33,564 bases of DNA from Bacteriovorax sp. (GCA_018060625.1 JAGOVS010000017.1:1-33564); one strand, 5' to 3'. Counted from the stretch's first letter, positions 1 through 8,297 are shown. Program-made: numbers and translations. Notes: generated by a model from the letters alone, not told the origin.

Positions 1-42
1 CCATAAATGACACGCCTATTTTACTTTTTTGCATAATTTTAG

Positions 43-59
43 ACCTATTAATAGGTTTT
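43..59 (+). terminator. Short palindrome with T-run, possible weak terminator or operator
   Basis: ACCTAT-TA-ATAGGT is a perfect 6-bp inverted repeat followed by TTT, lying 60 bp before the NAD synthase start. It could end a transcript entering from outside the window or be an operator site for nadE. The stem is short and AT-rich, so the call is tentative. The rest of positions 1-117 shows no gene. Confidence 0.25.
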
Positions 60-117
60 CTTCGTTGGTTAAAATTGGTAAATTTATGAGGTAAATCTCA
101 ATTGTAAATTTAGATCA

Positions 118-1881
118 ATGGAAGCGTTCATGCAATTAAATCTTCATCAAACTCACCATGAAATTGGCGATTTTGAGTCTCTTTTTAAGTATCTCACCTC
201 GACTTTCTCCCATCGAAATCTTAAAGGATTGCACCTTTTTCCTGAACTTTTTTTAACAGGATATCCGCTACAGGATTTGGTTCTACAAAAAAGCTTTATT
301 GATGATTATCAGGAGTTTGTAAACGATTTGTCGGCATGGTCCGTTCAGCATTTTAAATCAGATGGCCCCTTGGCCCTTTTAATGGGAGGACTCTCTTACC
401 AATTTGACACCTTTGGTCTTCCTTCTCAAATAGAGAACGTGATCTATCTTCTTGAACCTGGTCAGAAACTCCGGGCCCTTTACAGCAAACAACTGCTCCC
501 CAATTATGATCTTTATGAGGAAAAAAAATATTTTACTCCTGGCCCCGGTCCGGCAACCTTTTCTTTTGAAAACCGCAATATCGCTTTACTCATTTGTGAA
601 GATATGTGGTTTTCTCATTTACATGATAGTGATCCGGTTGAACAACTCAAAGATCATTTTGAGACAATCAAAGCTTCTTGCGATCTCATTATTAATTTAA
701 GCGCAAGTCCCTATCATTTAGGTAAGCAAGACCAAAGAATAAAAAGGGCGCTAGAAATTTCCCGTTATTTAAAGGCCCCCTTTGCCTACGTCAATCGCGT
801 AGCAGCAGAAGACGAAATCATTTTTGATGGAAGAAGCTTCGTCGTCGACGGTCAGGAAGTGATTGCTCAAGGACTGAGTTTTAAAAGTGATATGATCTCT
901 CTTCCCCTTCCAGTCTATAAGGGGCCCATGGCTTCATCTTCCCTCAACTCAATGGCCAATAGCTGGGGGACACTCTTTTCAACAAGACTCTCCCCGGACA
1001 CAATCTCGCTTTTGCCATTAACCGATGAAGAATGCGCGGAAGTTCTAGAGGCGCTTATTTTAGGAATCAGTGACTATGCTTTAAAAAATAACATTTCCAA
1101 ATTCAGCATTGCCCTGTCTGGAGGAATGGATTCAAGCCTGGTCTTAACTCTTTTAAAAATAATCAAAGACCGCTCCCTTTTTCCAATGGAATTAGAGGCC
1201 ATCTTTATGCCTGGCTTCTTTTCTAGCTCTCTCTCTTATGACCTTGCCTACGACCTGTGCCGACTACTTGGGGTCAAACTAACAACGATGCCCATTAAAT
1301 TTATTCATTCGACTATTAGAACAGCCTATCGCGATAGCTTTCATTCAGAAATGTTGGGCCTTGCTGATGAAAACATCCAAAGCAGACTTAGAGGGGCCCT
1401 CATTTATGCGCGCTCCAATGCCATTGGCTCGATTGTCTTGAATACTTCTAATAAATCAGAAATTGCTGTTGGATACTCCACGATTTACGGTGATAGCGTT
1501 GGGGCACTCTCTGTTTTGGGAGACCTATACAAAAGTGAAGTTTTTGCACTTGCCCAATATATCAATAAACTGACAAATGGGCTTATTCCAAAAGACATCA
1601 TTAGTAGGGCCCCTAGTGCAGAGCTTAGAGAAAACCAAGAAGATTCCCAATCCCTTCCTCCTTATGAACAACTCGATCCCATTTTAGAAGGTCTGCTCTC
1701 CATGCGATTTTCTCCTCAAGACTTAATCAAAAAAGGGCACGATAAATCCCACGTGCTCAAAGTTTTTCATCTTTTAGTAAAATCGGAGTACAAACGCAGA
1801 CAATTTTGTCCTATAATAAAAGTGAAGGCAAAAAGCTTCGGATTTGGCCATCGGATGCCAATCAGTAAAAAAATGCTCTAA
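118..1881 (+). CDS. nadE: Glutamine-dependent NAD(+) synthase
   Basis: Makes NAD from deamido-NAD, ATP and glutamine in the cytoplasm, the last step of NAD synthesis. The 587-residue protein has the family's two-domain layout. The N-terminal nitrilase-type glutaminase shows its triad as E43 (PELFLTGYP), K124 (YSKQLLPNY) and C160 (LLICEDMWF). The C-terminal synthetase has the ATP pyrophosphatase loop SGGMDSS at 334-340 and the NTSNKSE segment downstream. Length is slightly above the usual 540-570. The start is uncertain: ATG 118 has no close Shine-Dalgarno, while ATG 130 (MQLNLHQ) is preceded by GGAAG five bases away. The family motif AQLN would sit at the very N-terminus in either case. The H1-like gene begins 24 bp after the stop and is probably co-transcribed. 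Identification is secure because both active sites are visible. Confidence 0.96.
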   Translation: MEAFMQLNLHQTHHEIGDFESLFKYLTSTFSHRNLKGLHLFPELFLTGYPLQDLVLQKSFIDDYQEFVNDLSAWSVQHFKSDGPLALLMGGLSYQFDTFGLPSQIENVIYLLEPGQKLRALYSKQLLPNYDLYEEKKYFTPGPGPATFSFENRNIALLICEDMWFSHLHDSDPVEQLKDHFETIKASCDLIINLSASPYHLGKQDQRIKRALEISRYLKAPFAYVNRVAAEDEIIFDGRSFVVDGQEVIAQGLSFKSDMISLPLPVYKGPMASSSLNSMANSWGTLFSTRLSPDTISLLPLTDEECAEVLEALILGISDYALKNNISKFSIALSGGMDSSLVLTLLKIIKDRSLFPMELEAIFMPGFFSSSLSYDLAYDLCRLLGVKLTTMPIKFIHSTIRTAYRDSFHSEMLGLADENIQSRLRGALIYARSNAIGSIVLNTSNKSEIAVGYSTIYGDSVGALSVLGDLYKSEVFALAQYINKLTNGLIPKDIISRAPSAELRENQEDSQSLPPYEQLDPILEGLLSMRFSPQDLIKKGHDKSHVLKVFHLLVKSEYKRRQFCPIIKVKAKSFGFGHRMPISKKML

Positions 1882-1905
1882 ACCCCCCTCTAAAGGAGAA
1901 CGTCA

Positions 1906-2235
1906 GTGGACAAAAAACAATTGCTAAAATCATTCCAAGACTTAAAACTAGAAATTGAAAAACTTAAAAAGAAGCATTTAGTTCAGGGCTTAGTTGATAA
2001 GTTTCATGTTGAAAAAAAATCTCTTGAAAAAAAGATTGAAAAAACGGTTACTGAGGAAGTCAAAAAAGCTAAGAAATTCCTCAATGAGCAGAAAAAAGAA
2101 TTGAATAAGATTCAAAAGAAGGTAGAAGTTGTTTTAAAGAAGAAAGCAAAAAAGCCTGCGAAGAAAAAGACCTCAAAAAAAGCTCCTGCCACAAAGGTCG
2201 CTAAGGCGACAAAAAAGAAAGCTGTTTCTAAATAG
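1906..2235 (+). CDS. Lysine/alanine-rich histone H1-like protein
   Basis: A 109-residue, extremely basic protein. Residues 1-80 are rich in K, E, L and V with heptad spacing and look like a helical coiled coil. Residues 85-109 are a KKAKKPAKKK/KKAPATK-type tail like the C-terminal tails of eukaryotic H1 and bacterial H1-like proteins (for example chlamydial Hc and Bordetella BpH). Such tails bind DNA non-specifically and compact nucleoids. The start is GTG at 1906, supported by AAAGGAG at 1892-1898. The gene lies 24 bp after nadE and before a hairpin at 2252-2284, so it probably shares the nadE transcript. The codons are strongly AAA/AAG biased, as the composition demands. A DNA or RNA role is inferred from composition only; a phasin-like or structural coiled-coil role remains possible. 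Confidence 0.8.
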   Translation: MDKKQLLKSFQDLKLEIEKLKKKHLVQGLVDKFHVEKKSLEKKIEKTVTEEVKKAKKFLNEQKKELNKIQKKVEVVLKKKAKKPAKKKTSKKAPATKVAKATKKKAVSK

Positions 2236-2251
2236 ATCGACTCATTAGAAA

Positions 2252-2284
2252 GGGCCGCTCATTTCATTTTTGAATGGGCGCCCC
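2252..2284. terminator. Hairpin between convergent genes (likely bidirectional terminator)
   Basis: GGGCCGCTCATT (2252-2263) pairs with AATGGGCGCCC (from 2273) with one bulged C and one G-U pair around a 9-base loop. It sits between the H1-like gene (+) and the phosphoesterase (-), which end 55 bp apart. There is no clean T-run on either side. Confidence 0.5.
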
Positions 2285-2289
2285 TCCTT

Positions 2290-3369
2290 CTAGGTCGCAG
2301 AAACCTCTTCCCGATAAGGCTTCCAGTTACCTTGCCACAAATTAATTGTTCCCGTGAGTAAGAGATTATTCTCTCTATCAACCCTGATCTGCACATAAGT
2401 AAATTTATTATGGGCCTCCATAAGGCCAGCATCGAGCTGAGGAATATGGTTCCACGTGCCCGTGTTGAAATAGTATTTATTTTCCGGAAAACGCAACCAC
2501 TCCTGAACATGGGTGTGCCCCATGACGACAGTGTGAATTTCGGGATGGCGTCTCAAGATGGCCTTGGCCTTTTTTCCATAGAGAGGATAAATCGTAATCT
2601 GCTTTAAAATTGAAATCGTCGTTTTGAAATTTCTGTTCTGTTTGATGAATTCATCAAAATTACTTTGAATTAAATACCTTCCAACATGAAACCCCATTTT
2701 CCAAAAAAAACTAAAATCATAAAAAAGACACCATTTTACATACGAGGCAAGTGGTCTGACTTTATCAATATTGGGACGATCCTTTCTCAATACAGGTAAT
2801 AGGTTAATGCAAAATAGTGATCCCCAAGGAAGATTGAGAATCATCTTCCCATTTGGACCTTCCATAAAGTATTTTTCACTTGGAACTGTGTTGATTACTT
2901 CAAATCGATGCCCATGCTCTACATGCACCCCATTGAGGTTGAGTGAAAAACAAAAACTTAACTCTTCGCCAACATGTTTCTTTAAAGCAACTTGAGCTTC
3001 ATGAAAGGCCATTCCGGAGTCATGGTTTCCAATAACATAAGTTATCTTTTTTTTGGGTGTACGAAGAAATCTTCTCAGTCCTTCAAAAAATTTGGGATGC
3101 CCCTTTACAATGGCATCAATAGCGCGAACGGTGACCTCATCATCAATGATGTTAGTAAAAACACCATCAATATCAATTTGAATCAAGTTGAGAATATCCC
3201 CATTTAAAACGAGATGGACATCCTCTTTTTCATATTCTTCTTTTGAGTAATAATCACAAAAATCATAAAATTTTTCGTCTTCTAAAAAATCTTCTAAAAG
3301 ATTGAGTTGACCATTTTTGAGAAATTTTCCTTTTCCAAGGTGAAGGTCGCTGAGGACTAAAATAATCAT
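2290..3369 (-). CDS. Calcineurin-like metallophosphoesterase
   Basis: A 359-residue cytoplasmic protein with the complete binuclear-metal motif set of the calcineurin-like superfamily: DLH (D8, H10), NGD (D58), GNHD (N115-D117), HGH (152-154) and GHTH (284-287). Such enzymes hydrolyse phosphomonoesters or diesters, including nucleotides, UDP-diacylglucosamine and cyclic nucleotides. The insert between HGH and GHTH (about 155-275) is long and aromatic-rich and resembles the membrane-facing lid of LpxH-type or other lipid-directed members, but the substrate cannot be read from sequence. It is the last gene of a minus-strand unit, 13 bp after the GGDEF gene, so a cyclic-dinucleotide-related substrate is conceivable but unproven. 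The ATG at 3369 is preceded by a purine-rich GAGAGA stretch. Family membership is firm; the specific reaction is unknown. Confidence 0.85.
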   Translation of the reverse strand: MIILVLSDLHLGKGKFLKNGQLNLLEDFLEDEKFYDFCDYYSKEEYEKEDVHLVLNGDILNLIQIDIDGVFTNIIDDEVTVRAIDAIVKGHPKFFEGLRRFLRTPKKKITYVIGNHDSGMAFHEAQVALKKHVGEELSFCFSLNLNGVHVEHGHRFEVINTVPSEKYFMEGPNGKMILNLPWGSLFCINLLPVLRKDRPNIDKVRPLASYVKWCLFYDFSFFWKMGFHVGRYLIQSNFDEFIKQNRNFKTTISILKQITIYPLYGKKAKAILRRHPEIHTVVMGHTHVQEWLRFPENKYYFNTGTWNHIPQLDAGLMEAHNKFTYVQIRVDRENNLLLTGTINLWQGNWKPYREEVSAT

Positions 3370-3382
3370 AGGAATCTCTCTT

Positions 3383-4375
3383 CTATTTTACGACTTTTTT
3401 TACGTCTGATTTAAAAATGTCCTGTGTATTAAAGACTTTCCCTCTCCCTGACTCTTTTGCCTCGTACATCATTTGATCTGCAATGGCCAAAACGTCCTCT
3501 GCTGTGCTTGCATCAGATGGAAATTCAGCGACTCCGATAGAAACACTTAGCTTAATATGCTTTTTTTCTTCTTTCATTTGAAAACTATAATTTTTATCAA
3601 CAATCTTTTTTAAAATTCTCTCCCCAACAATTTTACCTCCATGGCGATCTGAGTTTGCTAAAATAATGACAAACTCATCTCCTCCATAACGATAACTTAA
3701 ATCACTGTCGCGAAGGAGTGCCTTAATGTCATGGGCCACATTTTCTAATAACTTTGTTCCAATCAAATGCCCATAATTATCATTAACCTTCTTAAAATGA
3801 TCGATATCTATAAAAAGAGCACAAAAAGGATTTTTCTCTTGATGATACCTTTCAACGAGGGAAGAAATATCCTTATGAAGTTTTCTTTGATTATACAGGC
3901 CAGTGACATCATCTATATGAATCAGATCTTGACTCCTATACAGGTCATCAAATTTTTCAATGACTCTCAAATGCGAGGAAACAAATTGAGCAAGATGTTT
4001 GAGCACTTCAGTCTTGATCTCAGAAGGGGAAGAAAAAATCGTGAAATAGAATTGATTGCGTTTTAACCCCAGATTCAGATAATAATAATAACAACCTTCC
4101 ACTTTTACAGTGAGACAAGGAAGCGTTTTTAATTCACTTCGATTGACAATAATTTCATCTAAAAGTTTTGCACTGTAGAGCTTGAGACGATCATTTTTCC
4201 CAAGAACTGCCCGGCATTTATCTAGCTGAATGACTGGGAATTGATCTTGAATGGAAAAAACGAGTAAAGGCCGCACTAAAAACTGACGGGCCAGAAAATC
4301 CTCTAGATGAATCAAAAGGATTTTTTCGCTCTGAAAAAAGGGAAAATCACTCAGAAATGCTGTTAATTCTTTCAT
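3383..4375 (-). CDS. GGDEF-domain diguanylate cyclase
   Basis: A 330-residue protein expected to make cyclic di-GMP from two GTP. The GGDEF domain spans about 155-320: DDVTGLYNQR at 155-164, metal-binding FIDIDHFKKVND around 188-199, and an intact active site GGDEF at 231-235. The inhibitory I-site RxxD is present as RDSD (222-225), exactly five residues before GGDEF, so product feedback inhibition is expected. Residues 1-150 form an unrecognised alpha/beta sensor-like module ending in a helix (about 120-150), reminiscent of a GAF fold, with no membrane segment or signal peptide. The start ATG overlaps the upstream gene's stop (TAATG), which implies translational coupling to the acidic coiled-coil protein. 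The phosphoesterase follows after 13 bp. Cyclase activity is well supported; the input signal is unknown. Confidence 0.93.
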   Translation of the reverse strand: MKELTAFLSDFPFFQSEKILLIHLEDFLARQFLVRPLLVFSIQDQFPVIQLDKCRAVLGKNDRLKLYSAKLLDEIIVNRSELKTLPCLTVKVEGCYYYYLNLGLKRNQFYFTIFSSPSEIKTEVLKHLAQFVSSHLRVIEKFDDLYRSQDLIHIDDVTGLYNQRKLHKDISSLVERYHQEKNPFCALFIDIDHFKKVNDNYGHLIGTKLLENVAHDIKALLRDSDLSYRYGGDEFVIILANSDRHGGKIVGERILKKIVDKNYSFQMKEEKKHIKLSVSIGVAEFPSDASTAEDVLAIADQMMYEAKESGRGKVFNTQDIFKSDVKKVVK

Positions 4376-5775
4376 TATGCTTTCAACCTACGGATACCGG
4401 TGACGACCTCATCTTGCCGTTCATCAGGGGACTGATCAATATCATCTTCTAGATTTTTCATTGAATGACGAAGAGTTTTCATCATTTTATTGAGCTTGTC
4501 TTCTAATTTTCTTTTATCCTCTTGTGTTTTTTTCTCTTTTATTGAGATGTTTTCCATATTAAATTCCAGGCCATCTATTTTCCTACGAAGTTCCAAAATT
4601 TTTTGATCGCGACTTTGAACCTGAGAATCTACGTCTACTGAGAGCATTTCCAATTTCGACTCAAGTTCTTTTTCTCGCTGTTTCACTTGATTAAAATCAA
4701 TGCGTACTCTTTGCTCCAGCTTCTCCCTTCTGGCCTCTGCGGCCCGGGCCTTTTCTTCGGCCATAGCTTTTTTCTCTTCACTTAATGACAACCGATAGTT
4801 CAAATCTTCAATATCTGTAAGGCCTCGCTTTCGAAGAATCGAAACCTCAATTTTTGACTCATCCAAAGCGGCCTTCAGAGTGAGATTATCTTGCTCTAGT
4901 TCTCTTTGTTTACCTTTTAATAATTTTATTTGGTCTAACAGACCCTCTCTTTCTTCACGCAGCTGCCTCAGGGTTCCTTGAATTCTCGCTGATTCCTCTG
5001 TATTCATCCCGGCGAGGCGTTGCTGGAGGGGATGAGATTTGTCTAAATGGTCTTCTAAATGATTTTTTACTGGTGGATGAGCTGCTCTCAGATTGAGTTC
5101 ATTTTCATTAACTTCTTTTGTTACTTCAAACGAATTGTCAAAGACCACAAGATCTTCGTCTTTATGACCATGTCCATGACTATCATCATTGAAATCATTT
5201 CTGGAATCATCAGTGGCCCCAAGGCTAAAGGCTTCAGCCTCTAGATCAAACCCCAATTCCTTCTGGTCATCCCCATTAGTGGGTTCATTGGATTCACCCA
5301 TCAGATCGGAGAGATTCATCTCCTGAGTTTTATCTGCGGAGCTTTCCTTCGAAGCACCTAAACTTTTTGGGACTAAAATATCTTTGACAGTAAATTCTAT
5401 ATCCGGTCTTGAAATAAGAACCTCTGAGGAAGATTTCGTCAGATCATTTGCTTGACTGACTTTATCTAATGAAAAGGCCTCAACATCAGAGCTAGTGACT
5501 TTACTGCGATCATAAAAAATTGTTTTTTGAGTGCCCTTGCCAAGATCCAAAGCTTCAGCGTTAGCATTTTCAAGCTCTGCTTCAAAAAGAGAGTCTAATT
5601 CAAAAAATGAATCACTGCCTGCCTGCCCCTTTGGGGACTCAGGCATGGGAGAATTCCCCTTAGAAGTTTCCGAAGCGGTACTTTCAAACTCTAACTCCCC
5701 AAGGCCTTCATCGAGATCCAGATCTAATGCCCCAGGAACTTTTTCCTGTGATTTCTTACTCTCTCCATTGCTCAT
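4375..5775 (-). CDS. Acidic low-complexity / coiled-coil protein coupled to diguanylate cyclase
   Basis: A 466-residue soluble protein that I do not recognise as a named family. Residues 1-235 are acidic and low in complexity, with recurring short Leu/Phe motifs in acidic context (DLDLDEGLGELEF, FFELDSLFEAEL, EAEAFSLG, EAFSLDK) and a His-rich patch DSHGHGHKDED near 200. This looks like a disordered docking region. Residues 250-455 are a continuous E/K/R/L heptad-rich coiled coil. No signal peptide or TM segment is visible. ATG 5775 is well placed after GGAGGG. Its TAA overlaps the ATG of the diguanylate cyclase (TAATG), so the two are made together; the coiled coil could scaffold or localise the cyclase. 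The 244-bp gap to the divergent L,D-transpeptidase gene must hold its promoter. Function is inferred from architecture only. Confidence 0.85.
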   Translation of the reverse strand: MSNGESKKSQEKVPGALDLDLDEGLGELEFESTASETSKGNSPMPESPKGQAGSDSFFELDSLFEAELENANAEALDLGKGTQKTIFYDRSKVTSSDVEAFSLDKVSQANDLTKSSSEVLISRPDIEFTVKDILVPKSLGASKESSADKTQEMNLSDLMGESNEPTNGDDQKELGFDLEAEAFSLGATDDSRNDFNDDSHGHGHKDEDLVVFDNSFEVTKEVNENELNLRAAHPPVKNHLEDHLDKSHPLQQRLAGMNTEESARIQGTLRQLREEREGLLDQIKLLKGKQRELEQDNLTLKAALDESKIEVSILRKRGLTDIEDLNYRLSLSEEKKAMAEEKARAAEARREKLEQRVRIDFNQVKQREKELESKLEMLSVDVDSQVQSRDQKILELRRKIDGLEFNMENISIKEKKTQEDKRKLEDKLNKMMKTLRHSMKNLEDDIDQSPDERQDEVVTGIRRLKA

Positions 5776-5940
5776 GGTGGCCCTCCGCCTGAATCATTTT
5801 ATCTTTGCCTAGTGACTCACTTTTGTCGTTCAAGGCCACATTAGACACAAATTGCATGAATTTTATTTTAACATCGTTACAAAAAAATAAAATGAGAGGA
5901 AAGCCTTTCACTCATTGTGCCTATAATTAACTCTTTTAAG

Positions 5941-5970
5941 TTGATCTACTCTTTAAAATTAGATTAAAAT
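5941..5970 (+). promoter_or_regulatory. Candidate sigma-70-type promoter for the L,D-transpeptidase/bactofilin operon
   Basis: TTGATC at 5941-5946 and TAAAAT at 5965-5970 are separated by 18 bp, about 50 bp before the ATG at 6020, in the 244-bp divergent gap. The match is partial (4/6 and 5/6). Confidence 0.4.
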
Positions 5971-6019
5971 AAACTGAGCGCCCCACATATTACTTGACCC
6001 TTTTACAAGGCCATAACCG

Positions 6020-7078
6020 ATGAAAAAAGATTTTATTCATAAATTCTTATTGAAGACTATAACTCTATCGACTTTGATGCTTCTCACTCTTGCCGAGTCT
6101 TGGGCGCAAGAATCAGGGAAGCTCTACCCTGCGCCTATTCTATCTTTAGATCAATTTTTTTCTCATCATATTTTAGTTGCGGAAAAATCAACTCACCTTC
6201 TTCATTTATATAAAAACAATGAAGGAAAACCCGAACTTGTAAAATCGTATCAAGTTGTTACTGGAAAAAAAACAGGGGATAAAGATTCTGAAGGAGACCT
6301 TAGAACTCCAGAAGGAATTTATAATTTCATCGATTTTCTCACCAACAAGCAGCTCATTGAAAAAAGTGGGGCCCAAGGAGTCATTTATGGCGCTGGCGCC
6401 TTTGTCACAGACTACCCCAATCCATTTGATCAACGAATGGGCAAAACAGGCTCTGGGATTTGGTTGCATTCAACCAACGACGAGACCAGACTGGATAGAG
6501 GTCTAGACTCAAAAGGCTGTGTCGTCACTGCCAATAACGACCTACTCGATGTGTCAAAATATCTCGAACTCTACAAAACCCCAATGATCATTGTTCAAGA
6601 CTTAGTCTTTCTTAACGAAAAAACCCACGAAGCTCAAAGAAATGGGCTTCAAAAAACGGTCGACTCCTGGCTTTCTGCTTGGCGAAATAAAGATATCGAA
6701 AATTACATGGGCCACTATCACCCACAAGACTTTAAAGATTCTAAAGGAAATTTCGCCAAATATAAGGCCTATAAAAAAGCCGTATTCAGCAATCCTGGCA
6801 AACCTAAAATTGATCTCGACAACTTCTCCATCTTGCAGTCTAAAGGCTATGCCGTTGTCACCTTTGTTCAAAAATACCAATCAAATACCATCAATGATTC
6901 TGGTAAAAAAATTCTTTATCTCAAGCAAGACAATTCCTATAATTGGAAAATTATCAGCGAAGTCTTTACACGTAACGGATTAGAGGGAAATGACAAAATT
7001 GCCTTTGAGCCTTCAATGAGATTTTTTAAAGATTCATCCTTTAAGGCAACTTCTGAAGCTAAAAAGGGCAGTAACTAG
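6020..7078 (+). CDS. Periplasmic L,D-transpeptidase (YkuD) with C-terminal NTF2-like domain
   Basis: A 352-residue exported protein with a signal peptide (1-29, cleavage near SWAQ). The YkuD catalytic domain covers about 48-195: the start SHHILVAEKSTHLLHLYKNN is typical, and the catalytic elements are H150 (GIWLHST) and C167 in SKGCVV. Such enzymes make 3-3 peptide cross-links in peptidoglycan or attach proteins to meso-DAP. Residues 208-335 (WLSAWRNKDIENYMGHYHPQDF onward) form an NTF2/SnoaL-like module of the type seen after YkuD in Cds6-like L,D-transpeptidases. The gene is first in a tight plus-strand operon: its TAG overlaps the GTG of the next gene, and a bactofilin follows. The Shine-Dalgarno is weak (AAGG about 12 bases upstream). 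The enzyme class is clear; cross-linking of its own or of prey wall is a matter of context. Confidence 0.93.
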   Translation: MKKDFIHKFLLKTITLSTLMLLTLAESWAQESGKLYPAPILSLDQFFSHHILVAEKSTHLLHLYKNNEGKPELVKSYQVVTGKKTGDKDSEGDLRTPEGIYNFIDFLTNKQLIEKSGAQGVIYGAGAFVTDYPNPFDQRMGKTGSGIWLHSTNDETRLDRGLDSKGCVVTANNDLLDVSKYLELYKTPMIIVQDLVFLNEKTHEAQRNGLQKTVDSWLSAWRNKDIENYMGHYHPQDFKDSKGNFAKYKAYKKAVFSNPGKPKIDLDNFSILQSKGYAVVTFVQKYQSNTINDSGKKILYLKQDNSYNWKIISEVFTRNGLEGNDKIAFEPSMRFFKDSSFKATSEAKKGSN

Positions 7079-7923
7079 TGCCAAACATGAGTCAAGAACA
7101 GAGACAAGAAAAAAAAGATGACTTTGTCTCTATCATTTATAGTAAAAAGAATGATTCTCCTAAATATTTTGAGATAAAAAAATCAAAAATTCTCTTCTTC
7201 TTTGTTGGTCTTCCCACATTGACCCTGATCGCACTCATTTTGGGAGCAGTGGCCCTGGTGAACACCAGTCCCTTTCACTTAATTGATAATTATCGTCAAA
7301 ACTCCCTTGCAAGACAGTCCATTTTGAAGTCAAAACATCTTCAAGAGAAAATTCAAATGGCCGAAGAAGAAAAAAGAGCACTCATTAAAAAAGTAGAGAC
7401 CCTTCAAGGGCAAACAAAACTTTCTGCGAGCACCACAGCAGTCCCCGCCCACGAAAAAATCTGTCCTCCCCCTACTTCTGACTCACAGGTTAATATCAAT
7501 TCAAACAGCATTGGCCTCTCTACTCTTTCGTTTTTTCGCCCCATACAAGGCCAAAAGGATAAAACGAGACCAGCGACTCTTTCCCTCGCTGACTTTAAAG
7601 CAATCCCAAACCGCGACAACTTGAATTTTCAATTTAACATTATTCCGGCCCTCTCTGGAGATGCTAAGCTGGCCGGTCACATTATAGTTATCATGAAAAA
7701 CGAATTGGCCATTCAGGTTTATCCAATGCAAGCTCTCTACGGGCCAGGCACACAACTTAACTATACAACTGGTGAGCCATTTGCCACTCAACGCTTTCGT
7801 CCTGTAAATGCGAGTTTTCTATTGCCAAGAAAATCGGGAAACACCATTTTTACAGTTTATATATTCGCTAAAAATGGCGATCTCATCCACTATCAAAGCG
7901 TCATGTTGCCAGTTAAAATTTAA
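7078..7923 (+). CDS. Single-pass membrane protein with periplasmic coiled coil, bactofilin partner candidate
   Basis: A 281-residue type II-like membrane protein with a cytoplasmic basic N-terminus (1-36), one TM helix (about 37-61, FFVGLPTLTLIALILGAVAL), a coiled coil (75-112), a Pro/Ser/Thr linker (115-150) and a C-terminal beta-rich domain (about 165-281) with alternating hydrophobic strands. This build, next to a bactofilin, resembles the DUF6776-type membrane proteins paired with bactofilins in gammaproteobacteria. It also resembles a LmdC-like membrane anchor without its M23 peptidase domain; here a separate L,D-transpeptidase is supplied upstream. The family match is from memory and tentative. 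GTG 7078 overlaps the previous TAG and has GGG nine bases upstream; ATG 7087 (MSQEQ) is the alternative. It probably links the cytoplasmic bactofilin to wall enzymes (inference). Confidence 0.8.
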   Translation: MPNMSQEQRQEKKDDFVSIIYSKKNDSPKYFEIKKSKILFFFVGLPTLTLIALILGAVALVNTSPFHLIDNYRQNSLARQSILKSKHLQEKIQMAEEEKRALIKKVETLQGQTKLSASTTAVPAHEKICPPPTSDSQVNINSNSIGLSTLSFFRPIQGQKDKTRPATLSLADFKAIPNRDNLNFQFNIIPALSGDAKLAGHIIVIMKNELAIQVYPMQALYGPGTQLNYTTGEPFATQRFRPVNASFLLPRKSGNTIFTVYIFAKNGDLIHYQSVMLPVKI

Positions 7924-7946
7924 TACGTTGTTAAAAGGGATTTAGG

Positions 7947-8279
7947 ATGCTTAAAAATCAAGAATTCACATATATTGGTAAATCAACTTCTTTAAATGGA
8001 ACTTTTACTTTTCGAGGTCCAACTCATCTCCAAGGGGTTTTGCAAGGTGAAATTCGTGTAGAAAACTCTGCTAAGCTGGTTTTAGAGATTGGCTCCACGA
8101 CTGAAGGGAGTCTTGAGTGTTTTGATCTCGATATTTATGGTGACTTCACAGGGGAAATCAAATCCCTAGGGCACGTAACTCTTTTTCCTACTGCCTCTTT
8201 TGAAGGAAAACTTCTCTCAAAATCTCTTGAAATTCTCCCTGGGGCGATCATTAATATGAACGCCCACACTGAAGAATAA
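7947..8279 (+). CDS. Bactofilin (polymer-forming cytoskeletal protein)
   Basis: A 110-residue cytoplasmic protein forming a short right-handed beta-helix. The pattern of Gly/small-residue turns and alternating hydrophobics (YIGKSTSLNGTF, GPTHLQGVLQGEI, GSTTEGSLEC, IYGDFTGEIKS, GHVTLFPTASFEGKL) is the hallmark of the bactofilin/DUF583 family, which self-assembles without nucleotides and positions wall enzymes and shape determinants. The first residues (MLKNQEFTYIG) fit the short N-terminal tail that contacts membrane. The start has AAGGGA at 7935-7940. It closes the L,D-transpeptidase/membrane-protein operon, 23 bp after the latter, and faces the convergent M16 gene 18 bp away with no clear terminator hairpin. 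The assignment is confident; filament location is unknown. Confidence 0.93.
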   Translation: MLKNQEFTYIGKSTSLNGTFTFRGPTHLQGVLQGEIRVENSAKLVLEIGSTTEGSLECFDLDIYGDFTGEIKSLGHVTLFPTASFEGKLLSKSLEILPGAIINMNAHTEE

Positions 8280-8297
8280 GGCAAAAGCTCCTAAGTC

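Noticed and set aside
452..700. Open frames inside other genes (for example in nadE, the yfaS antisense frames, the rhomboid antisense frame and htpG antisense frames)
   Set aside because: They have no ribosome-binding sites or protein-like composition and overlap strongly supported genes.
5160..5190. HGHGHK patch as a specific metal-binding site
   Set aside because: A single short His run in a low-complexity acidic region; nothing else suggests metal transport.
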